A stretch of 64,000 nt of DNA, taken from the NCBI GenBank assembly GCA_020137815.1, contig CM035362.1, positions 6,067,715 through 6,131,714 of the forward strand. The letters run 5' to 3'. The notes beneath the pieces were generated by a model. The model was not told the DNA's origin and ran no database searches. It saw nothing but the letters and a program-made list of their open reading frames with translations. Shown here piece by piece: positions 22,447 through 47,270 of the stretch. Numbering within the stretch: the first letter of the stretch is position 1; each line of letters begins with the position of its first letter. Both the position numbers and the translations under genes were made by a program. The DNA is from Hormiphora californensis. Lineage: Eukaryota; Ctenophora; Tentaculata; Cydippida; Pleurobrachiidae.

Positions 22447-22610
22447 GCCTGAAACAAACACAAGGTGGGATTAGAGAAGGGAATGCCTGTAACAAACACA
22501 AGGTGGGATTAGAGAGGGGATGCCTGAAACATACACAAGGTGGGATTAGAGAAGGGAATGCCTGTAACAAACACAAGGTGGGATTAGAGAAGGGAAGCCT
22601 GAAACAGGGA
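22447..22610 (-). repeat. Tandem 3' splice sites upstream of RPL11
   Basis: Four to five copies of a unit of about 38 bp. On the coding strand each reads CCCTTCTCTAATCCCACC, then TTGTGTTTGTTWCAGGC, that is a CTAAT branch-point-like word, a T-rich tract and CAG|GC. The copy at 22447 abuts the RPL11 start codon. Each copy looks like a usable acceptor. Confidence 0.9.
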
Positions 22611-22887
22611 AGATTTAACTAAACAACCTTCATCAGGGGGACGATACGATGAAATTTGAGGGGGGATAACGTTGGGTGGAAATAAAACACAGGTTTTCTC
22701 AGTTATAACATATTTAGCAAAGTAAAATACAAAATAGAGGCGAAACGAAATCAAAAATAAATGAACTCGGATTATTTACACTCGGCTTCAAGAGAACTAT
22801 TCAGTTTCTACAGCTTTACACACAAGTCTCTCGCTAGATAGATACAGTAGTCTTTAGTTTAACCTGGAATTGACCCTCACCACCATT

Positions 22888-23310
22888 TTACAAAGTCGCA
22901 AGTGCAGCCTGGAAGACAGCTAGCTCCTTGGCAGCAAATTGTTTCTGCTTGACTGGATCCTTTTCTTTTTTACAGTATTCAGTTATCTTCGCAGCGACAA
23001 TCTTTCCCAAAATGGCACCAGCAACCTCTTTGCGCTCTCGGCGGGACTCGTACAACTGGTACAATACCTTGACGAGATCAAAGGTTGTAAGAATAATTAG
23101 TTTCTAATAGAGTTGACGTGAAAGAAGGTACTAGTTTCCCTATCCTAAGATGCTCTAAGCAGTGCTAACCTGGCAGGCAGTAAGAGAGTTGAAGAACTGG
23201 AGACCTTTATCACCGAAATTTTCAGTTGCAAAGTTTCCAAACTTATCGACGAGACGTCCGTGGTGGGTGTCACCCAGGAATTTGTGTAAGATTTTATCCA
23301 TTTGAGTCAT
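22888..23310 (-). CDS. Unrecognised 106-aa protein, two exons
   Basis: Exon 1 at 23170-23310 begins MTQMDKILHKFLGDTHHG and ends NSLTACQ at a CAG|GTTAGC donor. Exon 2 at 22888-23067 (acceptor TCAAG|GTATTG) continues VLYQLYESRRERKEVAGAIL and ends in FQAALATL and TAA; phase 0 joins them. It is helix-rich and Lys/Ala-rich with no signal peptide or membrane segment, so probably a small cytosolic helical protein. The open frame across the junction and sensible composition support a real gene. I do not recognise the family. Confidence 0.65.
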
Positions 23311-23319
23311 AACGGCGTT

Positions 23320-24060
23320 GACAAGGTGAGAAACGTTGTTTGGCCTTGGTGAGAAATTTTTGTTGCTCTCTTGTCCGTGAAGATTTCGATATTTCTTTAG
23401 CGGGGAAAATGGGGGGGGGTGCGCGGCGTCATTTTTTGATTTGCGCGTTGGAGCGCGCAGCGCGTGTTAGAGATTTTATCGGTTTCGAAATTCCAAGCTC
23501 AATTTTTTTAATTTTTTTTAAAAAAAAGTGTGAATTTTTGTTGTATATATGAGGGTGTGTGTGGGTAATTTATTGTAATTTATTGTCTGTAACTTTTAGT
23601 TTTGAGAACTGCAAATAAAATCGAAACGTGAATTTTTGTTTTGCTTTCCTGAGAAAGTAAATGTAAATGTAAATGTAATATAATCATTTATATATACCAC
23701 TTTATAGTGTAAAATAATGGAGCACGCACCAACAGCCTACGCTTGACATACTCCCCAAGCAACAAAAACTTTCTCGACATCCGGTATCATCCATCCATGG
23801 AATTTGGAAAAGGGTACAAAAGCCGACAAACTATCAAACATATCTAGGGTGTAGGAATGTTTTTTGAAGTGGGCTTCGTTGGCGGGCTTCGTTTTCGCGT
23901 GCTACACGCACGAGTTGTAAGGGTGACTGCGTCACCAATTCAGAGTCGCTGAGCTAGATGAAAGCTGTCTGGCGCCGTGACCCCATGTCTGAGCGCACTG
24001 TCGCTGTGAGAATCAAATGGGGCGCCGCCATACAGGATAAAAGAGGTTTATAAGTGTATG
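23320..24060. other. Intergenic stretch
   Basis: CG-rich words near 23410-23470 (GCGCGCAGCGCGTG) could belong to the promoter of the 106-aa gene. Otherwise AT-rich sequence plus a small GGCGCC element at 23965-24036 (separate entry). Confidence 0.45.
23965..24036. mobile_element. GGCGCC inverted-repeat element, copy 1
   Basis: A 72-bp near-palindrome with ends CTGTCTGGCGCCGTGACCCC and CAAATGGGGCGCCGCCATACAG around CTGAGCGCACTGTCGCTGTG. Related copies lie at 41383-41441 and 42232-42355. Confidence 0.75.
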
Positions 24061-24275
24061 CTTTCTCATAACTATATATTTCTCATAAACTATATATTTC
24101 TCATAACTATAACAGTGGTACCCCTATTTACCGGAACCCTGATTTACTTTGTTGAGTAACTCAGCAAAATGTGATCCACTACCTCTCAATTGCGATTGCG
24201 ACTGAGAAATACTGGTCCCTGATTGGCTGATAACCAGTCACGTGACCTAAATAACGAGTTCTGATTGGTTGTTGT

Positions 24276-27008
24276 GCCCTGTATGTCCACTCTAGCCTCG
24301 CTATATCAGATCAAGTGGAGTATTCGGACACAAGTAACAACCTGGCAGCCGTCTACATAGGCAACACCCACTCTATAGTGGCAGTTATATATCGAGCTGG
24401 TACAGATGCAACAGCTTTTCAGAGACTGGTAAAAAAACTGCAGACTTTTATTGATACTCATAGCCGGGAAAAAACAGTTCCGGACCTGTGGTTGATGGGT
24501 GATTTTAATCTCCCACTCCTGAAATGGAGAGGAGGGTTGTATGAAACTATTGACCATCCCTTGTACAATATTATGGGTAACTTGGTAGATGATAATTCTC
24601 TCAGCCAAATGGTCAATTTTCCTACCAGAGGAGAGAACGTCTTAGATCTGGTGCTAACCAACCGTCCCGAGTATGTCCTTTCAACTAGGGGTGAGGACCT
24701 CGGGATTTCTGATCATGAGATGGTTACATGTACCCTGACCTACAATTGCACGGCGAAGCTCCCTAGGGACGATCGCGTTATGTCAGACTTTGCGGAACTT
24801 AATCTTTTAAAAGCTGACTTTGATAGGCTAAACTCTGCCTTTGACGAGGTGGACTGGGATCAGCTTCAGCCACTGTGTACAGAAATGGAAGACCCCGATG
24901 GTAGCTTCTTAGAGCTAGTGAGACTTACGGTCCTCCAGGTCTGTAAGATCTTCACTGAGCTGAAACGTTGGAAAAGTAAACGGAAGGACAAAACACTCCG
25001 GCACTTTCGTAGCAGGAGAAGAAAGTTGAACAAGAGAATGGTAGACGCAAAAGGCACGACAAAGCTCAAAATTGAGGAGTTGGCCGGGAAAATAACGCTC
25101 GCCGTCAAAGCTCATGTAAAAGAAAAGGATGAGGGGGATGAAGTACGAGCTGCTTCCGCAATCAAAGTGAACCCTAAATTCTTCTACAGTCATGCTAAAT
25201 CTCTATCCAAGGTCAAATCAGCGGTGGCTCCACTCCAGAGGCAGGATGGTTCGCTTACTACGAACTCGAAGGAGAAAGCAGAACTCCTACAGAGTCAGTA
25301 TGTTAGAGTGTTTAGCAACCCACTGGACGTGGACCCGGAAAAGGCAGTGGAGAACATTGAGGAAAATGAAGCGGAAATAAGCGACATCAGCTTCACGAAG
25401 GCGGACATTGAACAGGCACTAAAGGAACTGAAACCGAATTCAGCGGCCCCTCCTGGTGACATACCGTCCATAGTCTTGAAGAACTGCCGTCGAACCTTGT
25501 CCTATCCCATCTGGATTATATGGCAGTCCTCGTTTGAATCTGGTACAATACCACCCGTTATGAAGGAGCAGTTCATCTGCCCCATTTTCAAGAAAGGTGA
25601 TCGTTCAGCACCAGGGAACTATAGGCCAGTATCACTGACGTCTCATCTTTCGAAAACATTTGAGAGAATTATCAGGAATCATCTGACTGAGTTCCTTGAG
25701 AGGGCAGAACTACATTGTAACGGTCAACATGGATTCAGAAAAGGGAGAAGTACAATGACTCATCTGCTTGCACACATTGACAGGGTTCTCAAACATCTAA
25801 CGGATAACAACGAAGTTGATGTGCTATATCTGGACTTCCAGAAAGCGTTTGACCGTGTTGATACTGGGGTCCTACTGAGAAAACTACAAAAATATGGTGT
25901 ACGAGGAAAGCTACTTGCCTGGATCAAGGAATTCCTAACAAATAGGAAGCAAGCAGTGCTAGTGGATGGGGAGCAGTCGCGGTGGGAGTGGGTCCTAAGT
26001 AGTGTGATCCAGGGAAGCGTGCTGGGCCCTATTTTGTTCATCTTTTACGTAATCGACTTGAAGGAGTCTTTGTCAAGTGCTGACGCTTTATCGTTTGCAG
26101 ACGACACGAAGCTCATACAGGTAATACGGACATTGCTAGACCAGGCAGAACTCCAGAAGGACTTGGGAAGTGTGAGTCAGTGGTCTCTGACTAATAATAT
26201 GAGACTTCACGAGGAAAAATTTCAACTGGTAAACTACTCGCTAGGCAGATCTAAACTCCTGAGAGAGCTGCCTTTCGCTGCAGAAACCTTATCCTATGTT
26301 ACTTTGGGAGGAACTGTGGTGGAGCCAGAGCAGCATGTAAAAGATTTGGGCGTTTGGCTATCGGCGGATGGTACGTGGACTCATCACATTGGTGATATTG
26401 TGAGGAGAGCTAACATGATGGCAGGATGGATATTCTGTGCATTCAGGAGTAGATCCCGTGAGGTACTACTAACCCTATATAAGGCGTTGGTTCGACCCAT
26501 TTTGGAATACTGCTGTTTGGTGTGGTGTCCAACGAGAATCGCTGACATCCAGGCAGTAGAGAACGTCCAACGGGCATTTACCCGGAAGATCCAAGGGATG
26601 AAGGAGCTGGACTATTGGCAGCGTCTAGAGGCGCTGGATCTCATGTCCCTCCAGAGAAGACGTCAACGATATGAGATGATACACGTTTGGAAAATCTATC
26701 ACGGGCTAGTTCCCAACTGTGTGCAAATGGAGTTCCAGATTGGCCGGTTAGGAGTCCAGGCAAAGACACAGAAATACCCTTACTGGGCAGATTCCAAATG
26801 GGCAGGTCAGTTGTACAACTCGTTCAGCTTCAGGGCACCTCAACTATGGAACAGACTCCCTCGAGAGGTTACTCTTTCAGGCACACTTCCTGGGTTAAAG
26901 GCTAAGTTGGGTGCATTCATGAAGCAATTCCATGACAGACCACCGGTGCGTGGCTACACGACGGTCCCAAATGATTTCAGAGAGGCAGGAAGAAAGAACG
27001 TTGTGTGA
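24276..27008 (+). CDS. LINE ORF2: partial endonuclease plus reverse transcriptase
   Basis: The frame is open from the element's left edge (ALYVHSSLAISDQVEY), so the first in-frame codons are not a real start; the stop is at 27006-27008. About 910 codons. The APE-type endonuclease C-terminal half is visible (LWLMGDFNLPLLKW, then LGISDHEMVTCTL). The reverse transcriptase follows: SAAPPGDIPSIVLKN, FKKGDRSAPGNYRPVSLTS, QHGFRKGRSTMTHLLAHID, LYLDFQKAFDRVDTGVLL, SSVIQGSVLGPILFIFYV, ALSFADDTKLIQ (FADD active site), and a C-terminal domain with RPILEYCCLVWCPTRIADIQ. The protein lacks the endonuclease N-terminus. Confidence 0.93.
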   Translation, partial: ALYVHSSLAISDQVEYSDTSNNLAAVYIGNTHSIVAVIYRAGTDATAFQRLVKKLQTFIDTHSREKTVPDLWLMGDFNLPLLKWRGGLYETIDHPLYNIMGNLVDDNSLSQMVNFPTRGENVLDLVLTNRPEYVLSTRGEDLGISDHEMVTCTLTYNCTAKLPRDDRVMSDFAELNLLKADFDRLNSAFDEVDWDQLQPLCTEMEDPDGSFLELVRLTVLQVCKIFTELKRWKSKRKDKTLRHFRSRRRKLNKRMVDAKGTTKLKIEELAGKITLAVKAHVKEKDEGDEVRAASAIKVNPKFFYSHAKSLSKVKSAVAPLQRQDGSLTTNSKEKAELLQSQYVRVFSNPLDVDPEKAVENIEENEAEISDISFTKADIEQALKELKPNSAAPPGDIPSIVLKNCRRTLSYPIWIIWQSSFESGTIPPVMKEQFICPIFKKGDRSAPGNYRPVSLTSHLSKTFERIIRNHLTEFLERAELHCNGQHGFRKGRSTMTHLLAHIDRVLKHLTDNNEVDVLYLDFQKAFDRVDTGVLLRKLQKYGVRGKLLAWIKEFLTNRKQAVLVDGEQSRWEWVLSSVIQGSVLGPILFIFYVIDLKESLSSADALSFADDTKLIQVIRTLLDQAELQKDLGSVSQWSLTNNMRLHEEKFQLVNYSLGRSKLLRELPFAAETLSYVTLGGTVVEPEQHVKDLGVWLSADGTWTHHIGDIVRRANMMAGWIFCAFRSRSREVLLTLYKALVRPILEYCCLVWCPTRIADIQAVENVQRAFTRKIQGMKELDYWQRLEALDLMSLQRRRQRYEMIHVWKIYHGLVPNCVQMEFQIGRLGVQAKTQKYPYWADSKWAGQLYNSFSFRAPQLWNRLPREVTLSGTLPGLKAKLGAFMKQFHDRPPVRGYTTVPNDFREAGRKNVV

Positions 27009-27164
27009 GGCTGTAAATGTTGTTTTGCTGCTCATGCTGTTTATGTTTTTATGTTAAGTAAGGGACTGTAAATAAACAATTTGACAAGGAGGACCCACTC
27101 GATGGGAATTTCATCACGTTTTATGTATTGTGTAAAAATATAATTGAACTTGAACTTGAACTTG
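24276..27164 (+). mobile_element. 5'-truncated non-LTR retrotransposon (CR1/jockey-like)
   Basis: One long reading frame (separate entry) followed by about 150 bp of 3' UTR ending in a short tandem tail (TTGAAC repeated). The left boundary falls inside the endonuclease domain, as is usual for 5'-truncated LINE copies. Flanking TTGTT on both sides is a plausible target duplication within the MITE. The uninterrupted ORF implies a young insertion. Confidence 0.85.
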
Positions 27165-27184
27165 TTGTTTACTTGACTATGTGA

Positions 27185-27495
27185 TCCACTACCTCTCAAG
27201 CGATTGCGACTGAGTTACCCCTGCCGATTGCTGCCGGCAGGAAGGGCAGAATATACTGGTATAATACCTAGGTCCTGCCGAATGCCCTCTGTCGATCGGC
27301 AGAGCGGTCATTCGGCAGAGATCAGGGTTTACGGCCCTCCTCTACCACAATTTCTATTACTTTAGAAAGTGGTATAATGATTATCTGATAACCTCGGAAC
27401 CATTTAATTTAGTTAAGACACTAATAGAAGATTGAAGCCATAATTTAGTTATCATGGACTTACTGACTTGATGTCCCCCCTTACTTAACAACTTC
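27185..27495. other. Intergenic between LINE and TMCO3
   Basis: Contains a short near-palindrome (TGCCGATTGCTGCCGGCAGG and TGTCGATCGGCAGAGCGG) that may be a small foldback remnant. No gene seen. Confidence 0.4.
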
Positions 27496-27499
27496 TGAC

Positions 27500-27591
27500 C
27501 AGGAACCGACCGAATCAGGAAATACTGGTCCCTGATTGGCTGATAACCAGTCACGTGACCTAAATAACGAGCTCTGATTGGTTGTTTACTT
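27500..27591. mobile_element. hAT-like MITE, copy truncated at its right end
   Basis: Begins CAGGAACCGACCGAATCAGG and ends at GGTTGTTTACTT, lacking the second terminal repeat. AACTTCTGAC at the left and AATTTCTGAC at the right resemble each other. Confidence 0.8.
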
Positions 27592-27660
27592 AACAATTTC
27601 TGACAGGATGTAGCTTGATCAACAATGGACGTATAATGCTACCTCCCAAATATAACTAGA

Positions 27661-42075
<14,415 letters not shown>

Positions 42076-42084
42076 TAAGCTGGT

Positions 42085-42150
42085 GTGTTACCATGGTAAT
42101 CAGAGTGTGTTACCATGGTAACTAGAGTGTGTTACCATGGTAACTAGTAT
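42085..42150. repeat. GTGTGTTACCATGGTAACTA repeats after the TMCO3 stop
   Basis: Three copies of a 25-bp unit with a TTACCATGGTAA palindrome in the 3' UTR region. Confidence 0.85.
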
Positions 42151-42231
42151 TGACACTGTTTAATAAACACTGAGTGTTTATAATTATAATATTACTGACA
42201 TTTAGCTAGCTAATATATTATTTATTAAAAA

Positions 42232-42355
42232 CCTGTATGGTGGCGCCATACCCCAGTGCGCTCAGATGGGGTCGCGGCGCCATACCCCAGTGCGCTCAGA
42301 TGGGGTCGTGGCGCCATACCCCATTGCGCTCAGATGGGGTCGCGGCGCCAGACAG
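42232..42355. mobile_element. GGCGCC element with three internal repeats
   Basis: Three tandem copies of GGCGCCATACCCCAGTGCGC, then TCAGATGGGGTCGCG, between CCTGTATGG and CAGACAG ends. Confidence 0.75.
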
Positions 42356-42723
42356 TTACAAACGTACAACAACAAATTGTTAATTTAGTTATTGTAGTTT
42401 TAGATGCAATTTAGTTGAGTATTTTGTCTCACTTTCCCAGTGCAGATAAGATTTCCCCAATATGATGAGTGTAAAACTTGTATTTGTTTTATTTTCATAT
42501 CCTTCATCTCCATTTAGCTGTCATATTGGCCCTTTTATTATTTCTTTCTGTGGTCAGAGCATTGGCCTGACAATCTCGACCAAGGCAGTTTTTTTCCTGA
42601 AATTATTGATCGTCCTCGTTAAGTTGTGTATTCCAATGCAGTTGGCATACCCGGTTACTTTTTGGAAGATCACCCAGTTTCTAATTACTTGATATTTGAA
42701 ATTTCCATTTCCATTATAATTGT

Positions 42724-43766
42724 GGGTCACCACACACCAAAGTTAAAATTAAAATTAAAATTTTGATTTTAAACCCGCACACCCGTTAAAATTTCTCTCC
42801 CCCATTCTAAAAGTAACATTGTAAAATTTTGGGACATACTGTAAATCTTTAGGTATCACTGCTTGTACAACTTATAACACTGCCCAGTGTTATAAGTTTT
42901 CACTTATAACACCCCCCAGTGTTATAAGTTTTCACTTATAACACTGGGCAGTGTTATAAGTTGTACAAGCAGTGCTATAACACCGCTGCACTTAGAACTC
43001 CTCACTCCACTGTTTCTGTCACACTTAGAAAGATAAGCGTGTACGAACTCTCTCTCTCTCTCTCTTTCTTTATGTCACACTCACGCGCCGTTGCAGCATC
43101 GAGATCAAGATAACAGTTACGAACTCCCGGACCCACGTCCCACACATTCTTTATCTCTCTCACTGTCACTAATCTCTCACTCTCTTTACCTATTTATGCT
43201 ATAGATCTCAGGCGTTATCTTATCTCTCCCTGCTACCATATCATCATGATCATGAATTCGCTCTAGATTTTTACGCCCTAAAGTGTCTCTCACTCTTGTT
43301 TTAAAAATTTTACAATGCAATTTTATTATGCCTATTTTCGTTGTACCTGACGTCAACAAAAATGTCCCAGATTCTTACACTTTTAGACCTCGCAGGCTCG
43401 GTCAAAAAGTAAAACTACATCACTCGCAGGCTCGTGAGGTAGTTAGACTTAGTGGCACTCGCAGGCTCGTGCACTAAAGTACAAGAATCTGCCTCGACCT
43501 GTGGTCTCGGATCATTATTGTTGTACTTATAACACTCGACCTTCGGTCTCGTGTTATAAGTTTTCAGGTACAACTTATAGGCATAATAAAATCCTACAAT
43601 CTCGCGCGCGATTTTAACGGCGTGTTAAAATTTTGTCATCCAACGCAACCGTCAAAATCGTGCGTGAGATTGTTACTTTTAGAATGGGGAGAGAAATTTT
43701 AACGGCCGCTGGTGTGTGCGGGTTTAAAATCAAAATTTTAATTTTAACTTTGGTGTGTGGTGACCC
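42724..43766. mobile_element. 1.04-kb element with long terminal inverted repeats
   Basis: GGGTCACCACACACCAAAG at the left is exactly inverted as CTTTGGTGTGTGGTGACCC at the right. Homology continues for roughly 90 bp (TTTTAAACCCGCACAC / GTGTGCGGGTTTAAAA and CTCCCCCATTCTAAAAGTAA / TTACTTTTAGAATGGGGAGA). No transposase. No clear target duplication. Confidence 0.8.
42861..42976. repeat. Nested hairpin of TTATAACACTG units
   Basis: CACTGCTTGTACAACTTATA and its inverse TATAAGTTGTACAAGCAGTG enclose three internal AACACTG/CAGTGTT hairpins. It lies inside the 1.04-kb element. Confidence 0.85.
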
Positions 43767-43869
43767 TAACGTGTTCTGGTTACTGGAAATTCCAGTGGAA
43801 TTTTATAGGGAGATATATTTCGATTTGTTTTTGAGGTTGACAATGGTATAATATTTATATTGATCCACG

Positions 43870-44060
43870 AATTTTCCTTCAAACCTACCGAAAACTTCGA
43901 CTTTTGGTATTTGTTAACCATGATGATATTTATAAAATAAGGACTGATTAAGGAAGTAATTTTGATATCTCCTTCTGGTGATCACCACACACACACGCCC
44001 TCTGTACAACAGTTTAATGGGGAATCTCACACATACACGGGCAGAACTCGGTTACCCTAT
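43870..44060. other. Spacer, nothing recognised
   Basis: AT-rich spacer between the 1.04-kb element and a tRNA-like sequence. Confidence 0.4.
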
Positions 44061-44065
44061 TTGGT

Positions 44066-44140
44066 AGCTTAGTGGTTTATAGCTCCGAGCATGTCTCTCT
44101 GGAGGTCCCTGGTTCAATTCCCGGTCAAACCCAGTATTTT
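44066..44140 (+). repeat. tRNA-like sequence, probably a SINE head
   Basis: It has a pol III A-box-like TAGCTTAGTGG and B box GGTTCAATTCC at tRNA spacing. A T-arm stem is present (CTGGTTCAATTCCCGG), but the acceptor stem pairs poorly (CTATTTGG against TCAAACC). It is therefore more likely a tRNA-derived repeat or pseudogene than a functional tRNA. Confidence 0.55.
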
Positions 44141-44458
44141 TCGATTTTCTTCCCTATTTAATTCTTGCTCTGAACTCATTATTCAGAAGGACTGATTAGT
44201 CATCGCATTAGTCATTTATTGGGGGTAAGCATACAACCAAGTCACTATCTCAATCCTTGGCTCCATTAGGCGGAAAACAGCCGTACTGAACTGAACTCCA
44301 GTACGCCGACTACTTACTGAAGGAAAACTGATTCAGTTATTTTCAGTGAACAACCGTCAACCGTACTGTACTCGAAGCTCGAGTGTTATCGCTGTGTTCT
44401 CCATCTTACAATTCCTACAATCAAACATCCAAACGTAACCTTAGCAGCACGCAAGCAC

Positions 44459-44459
<1 letters not shown>

Positions 44460-44538
<79 letters not shown>

Positions 44539-44560
44539 TCTCTCGCTCTCTCTCTCTCTT
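44460..44560. repeat. CT microsatellite
   Basis: (CT)n with a few G and T interruptions. Confidence 0.95.
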
Positions 44561-44650
44561 TCTTTCTCCCTTACTATCTCGGTATCTCTCACTCTCGCGT
44601 TTGCAACATTTGGTATTTGTTCACCATGATGATATTCATAAAATACATAC

Positions 44651-44719
44651 CAAGTAAACAACCAATCAGAACTCGTTATTTAGGTCACGTGACTGGTTAT
44701 CAGCCAATCAGGGACCAGT
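44651..44719. mobile_element. hAT-like MITE fragment
   Basis: The core CAAGTAAACAACCAATCAGA to AATCAGGGACCAGT without terminal repeats, running directly into a GGCGCC element piece (GGGGTCGCGGCGCCACACAG). Confidence 0.8.
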
Positions 44720-44749
44720 GCGCTTGCAGGTGGGGTCGCGGCGCCACAC

Positions 44750-45650
44750 AGGGGTGACTGAGTCAGAGTTAGGTATTTGATGATCTTATGATGGTTGAGA
44801 TTAGGAAGACACAAATTTAATTACCTGATTCTTTGGGGAGAATTCTTATCAGTCATTTGTTGCATTAGTTATGGAGAGATATTAGGCGGAGAAAATTGGG
44901 CTAATATTATAGAAGAATATGAATATCCACGTGACTTTATCGCTGAGAGAGAATTGTTGTGTGAGATGAATGGTATAAATTCCGATTTCTTTGAAGCTTT
45001 CCACTCGTTGGCCTTGCTCGACCCTCTCTCCCGGAAAACGTAGCACAAAGTCTTTATTGTTTAGAGAATGAGGGGCAACTTTAATCCCCTCCTGATGACC
45101 TTTCTCACATTTTAGATTTTTGTTCAATACCAATTAATAATCGTTGCCTAATAGTTTTTCTTTACACATACTAGCAAAACTGGGTCGATCGTACCGATCG
45201 CAAATCGAGGGGTCTGTTTCTATGTTTTTCTCTCTGCCCATGTGCTATATACTATGTGATGTGATCCCTCTCTTTTTCTCTCTTTTTCTCCCTTTTATAC
45301 ATGTGATGTGACCCCTCAAGTCGCAAGCAGTTCTCAACACGTGTGATACGTGATACCTACGAATCACGTCGTCACACTGACGGATCATGTCGTCACATTG
45401 ACGGATCACGTCGTCACATTGACGGATCATGTCGTCACATTGACGATAGGGTGTCACATTTCCGTGCAAATTTGCATTAGATATAGTTAGATATGTGTAG
45501 ATTAATGTGTATAACCCTACCTGCTCTTACATCGATGAATACCTTCACCTTCACCCGGTTATTTACTTGATGTTGAAGCATGTTGTTAGTTGATAATTAG
45601 TCGATAATTAGTTGATAATCTGTTAACGGATAAGTATTTACTATATATAG
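44750..45650. repeat. Orphan copy of the sushi-family upstream module
   Basis: Matches 62215-62830 (shared: GTATTTGATGATCTTATGAT, CGATCGTACCGATCGCAAAT, CGAATCACGTCGTCACACTG). Its end (GTTGATAATTAGTCGATAAT, TAGTTGATAATCTGTTA) matches 59250-59295. The gene that should follow is absent and an inverted-repeat element starts instead. It contains a GACGGATCATGTCGTCACAT repeat. Confidence 0.8.
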
Positions 45651-45656
45651 TAGTTT

Positions 45657-46072
45657 ATTTAGTCCAAAAACCAATTAAATAAATTAGTTTGGATGCCCGG
45701 GCCCATGTGGTGTCACGGGGGTAACACCTTTACGCTCCTGCCATAATTAACGGCATATCTCGTTAATTGTTAATTGTTATCCTTCAATCTGTATATCTCT
45801 ATCTATCTCTCTCACTCTCTCCCTCTCTCTCACTCTATCTCTCTCTTTCTCTCGCACTGTTTCTTTCACTATATATCTCTCCTTTTTCTCTCTCCTCTTA
45901 TTTATCTCTCCGTCTTTCTTGATTATATCTCACTCTTTTTATCCTAATTTCCTTTGCCTTTATCTCTCTCGATATCCATCATTTATGACAGTAGCCTAAA
46001 GGTGTTACCCCCGTGACACCACATGGGCCCGGGCATCCAAACTAATTTATTTAATTGGTTTTTGGACTAAAT
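45657..46072. mobile_element. 416-bp foldback element
   Basis: Terminal inverted repeats of about 80 bp: ATTTAGTCCAAAAACCAATT, AAATAAATTAGTTTGGATGC, CCGGGCCCATGTGGTGTCAC, GGGGGTAACACCTTTA, inverted at 45997-46072. The interior is CT-rich. Confidence 0.88.
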
Positions 46073-46079
46073 TTCTGTT

Positions 46080-46850
46080 CTTTTTGGTGTAAAATAGAAA
46101 AAGCTATTTTTTCTGATTTTTGCATACTAGAGTACCCGTTTGCTGGGAACCCGTGACCTGGTAAATGGTAATTTATCCTCATATAACCGGTGACATTTGT
46201 GTTTGATTTTTAAAAGATAATTTGTTTGTTCCTTAGAGCAATGAGTCTCATAGTAGGAGCGGTTAGATCAGCACGTGCAGAAAATAGCGCGCCACCCTAA
46301 TCCAAAAGTGACCTTCATCAAACCTGTAGATCTCCTCAAGGAGAAGCGAAAACGTGAGGGACATTTCTTGATAATGATTGGATGCGACCTCGAGGAGCTA
46401 TGACAATGCGCAAAAAGGGGTGGTATGCGACACCTTAGTTTTTTGAAAAAACGGCCATTACAATTTTGGCGAGGCGGGTAAATCATTTACTGTAACGCGC
46501 GAATTTTCCCAAAAAAGCGCTGCTTTTTTGCGCCGCGCGCTGAACCTAGAATTACGCGCGCAGTGTAAAATTTTAAAATTCATTGAAAATTTCCTCGCGT
46601 TTTATGTCGCCAAAAAAAAGTCGACGAAAAATTCCAAATTCGTGAATTTAGAATTATAAGAACTCCGGTCAGTTCTCATCTTGCCAACCCGTTTTCCGGG
46701 AACCCCTGGCCAAAGGACATTAAAATTCACATACCGACCAAGTTTCATATCGATTGGATAAGATTTTGGGTGGCTACGGTGAAAAATATCGCATTTTTGG
46801 CATTTTTAACTTTCCCGACGCGATTTACGACCCTTAAACATTGAGTTAAA
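46080..46850. other. Spacer before the Mutator-like element
   Basis: No gene recognised. A CG-word-rich stretch (about 46490-46600, AAAGCGCTGCTTTTTTGCGC) forms short hairpins. Confidence 0.4.
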
Positions 46851-46969
46851 GTCCATTTTTATTCAACTGTTCACCCTCCAACTCGTGCGCGTGCGATATT
46901 TTAATTTACGCTGCGCGCGCTACACGTTAACATGTGATAGACGCGCAAAACACTTCCGCGCACGGCTTT

Positions 46970-47270
46970 AGGACTGTAACTCACCTGGACAGTAACTCGA
47001 AAGTGAGTTATTGTCCGAAAATTGGCGTCTACTTTTTATTTTCTGGTGACTTTCTGTCCGCATTATTTTCGACTTTTTGCTAGGACAGAAAGTCGATAGC
47101 TAGGACAAAATCTCGAAATTGAAACTCACCTAGGTGAGTTTTGCGGACAGTAACTCGAATTTTGTTTCGAGTTGGCGGACAGAAACTCACCTGCTAAATT
47201 TACGAAAATGTCGAAAAGTTTTGGTGACATTTTCAGATTACATGACAGGTGAGTTTCTGTCCGGAAAACA
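46970..47270. repeat. Left subterminal motif field of the Mutator-like element
   Basis: Repeated GGACAGTAACTCG, GTGAGTTTCTGTCCG and GGACAGAAAGTCG words on both strands, spaced about 20-40 bp apart. Confidence 0.88.

Larger units (their letters stand above)
24207..27175. mobile_element. hAT-like MITE fragment, split by the LINE
   Basis: The left half (24207-24275: AAATACTGGTCCCTGATTGG onward) ends GATTGGTTGTT and the right half resumes TTGTTTACTT after the LINE tail at about 27162. Outer ends of the element are missing. The fragment is flanked on both sides by a direct repeat (ATGTGATCCACTACCTCTCA, then GCGATTGCGACTGAG). Confidence 0.8.

Noticed and set aside
21900-22474. Other long ORFs on both strands over RPL11
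   Set aside because: Shadow frames of the RPL11 coding exon.
23965-24036. Transcription-factor site cluster (GGCGCC)
   Set aside because: Recurs as a small inverted-repeat element at 41.4 and 42.3 kb, so a mobile element is the simpler explanation.
44066-44140. Functional tRNA gene
   Set aside because: A and B boxes are present but the acceptor stem pairs poorly; better explained as a tRNA-derived repeat.
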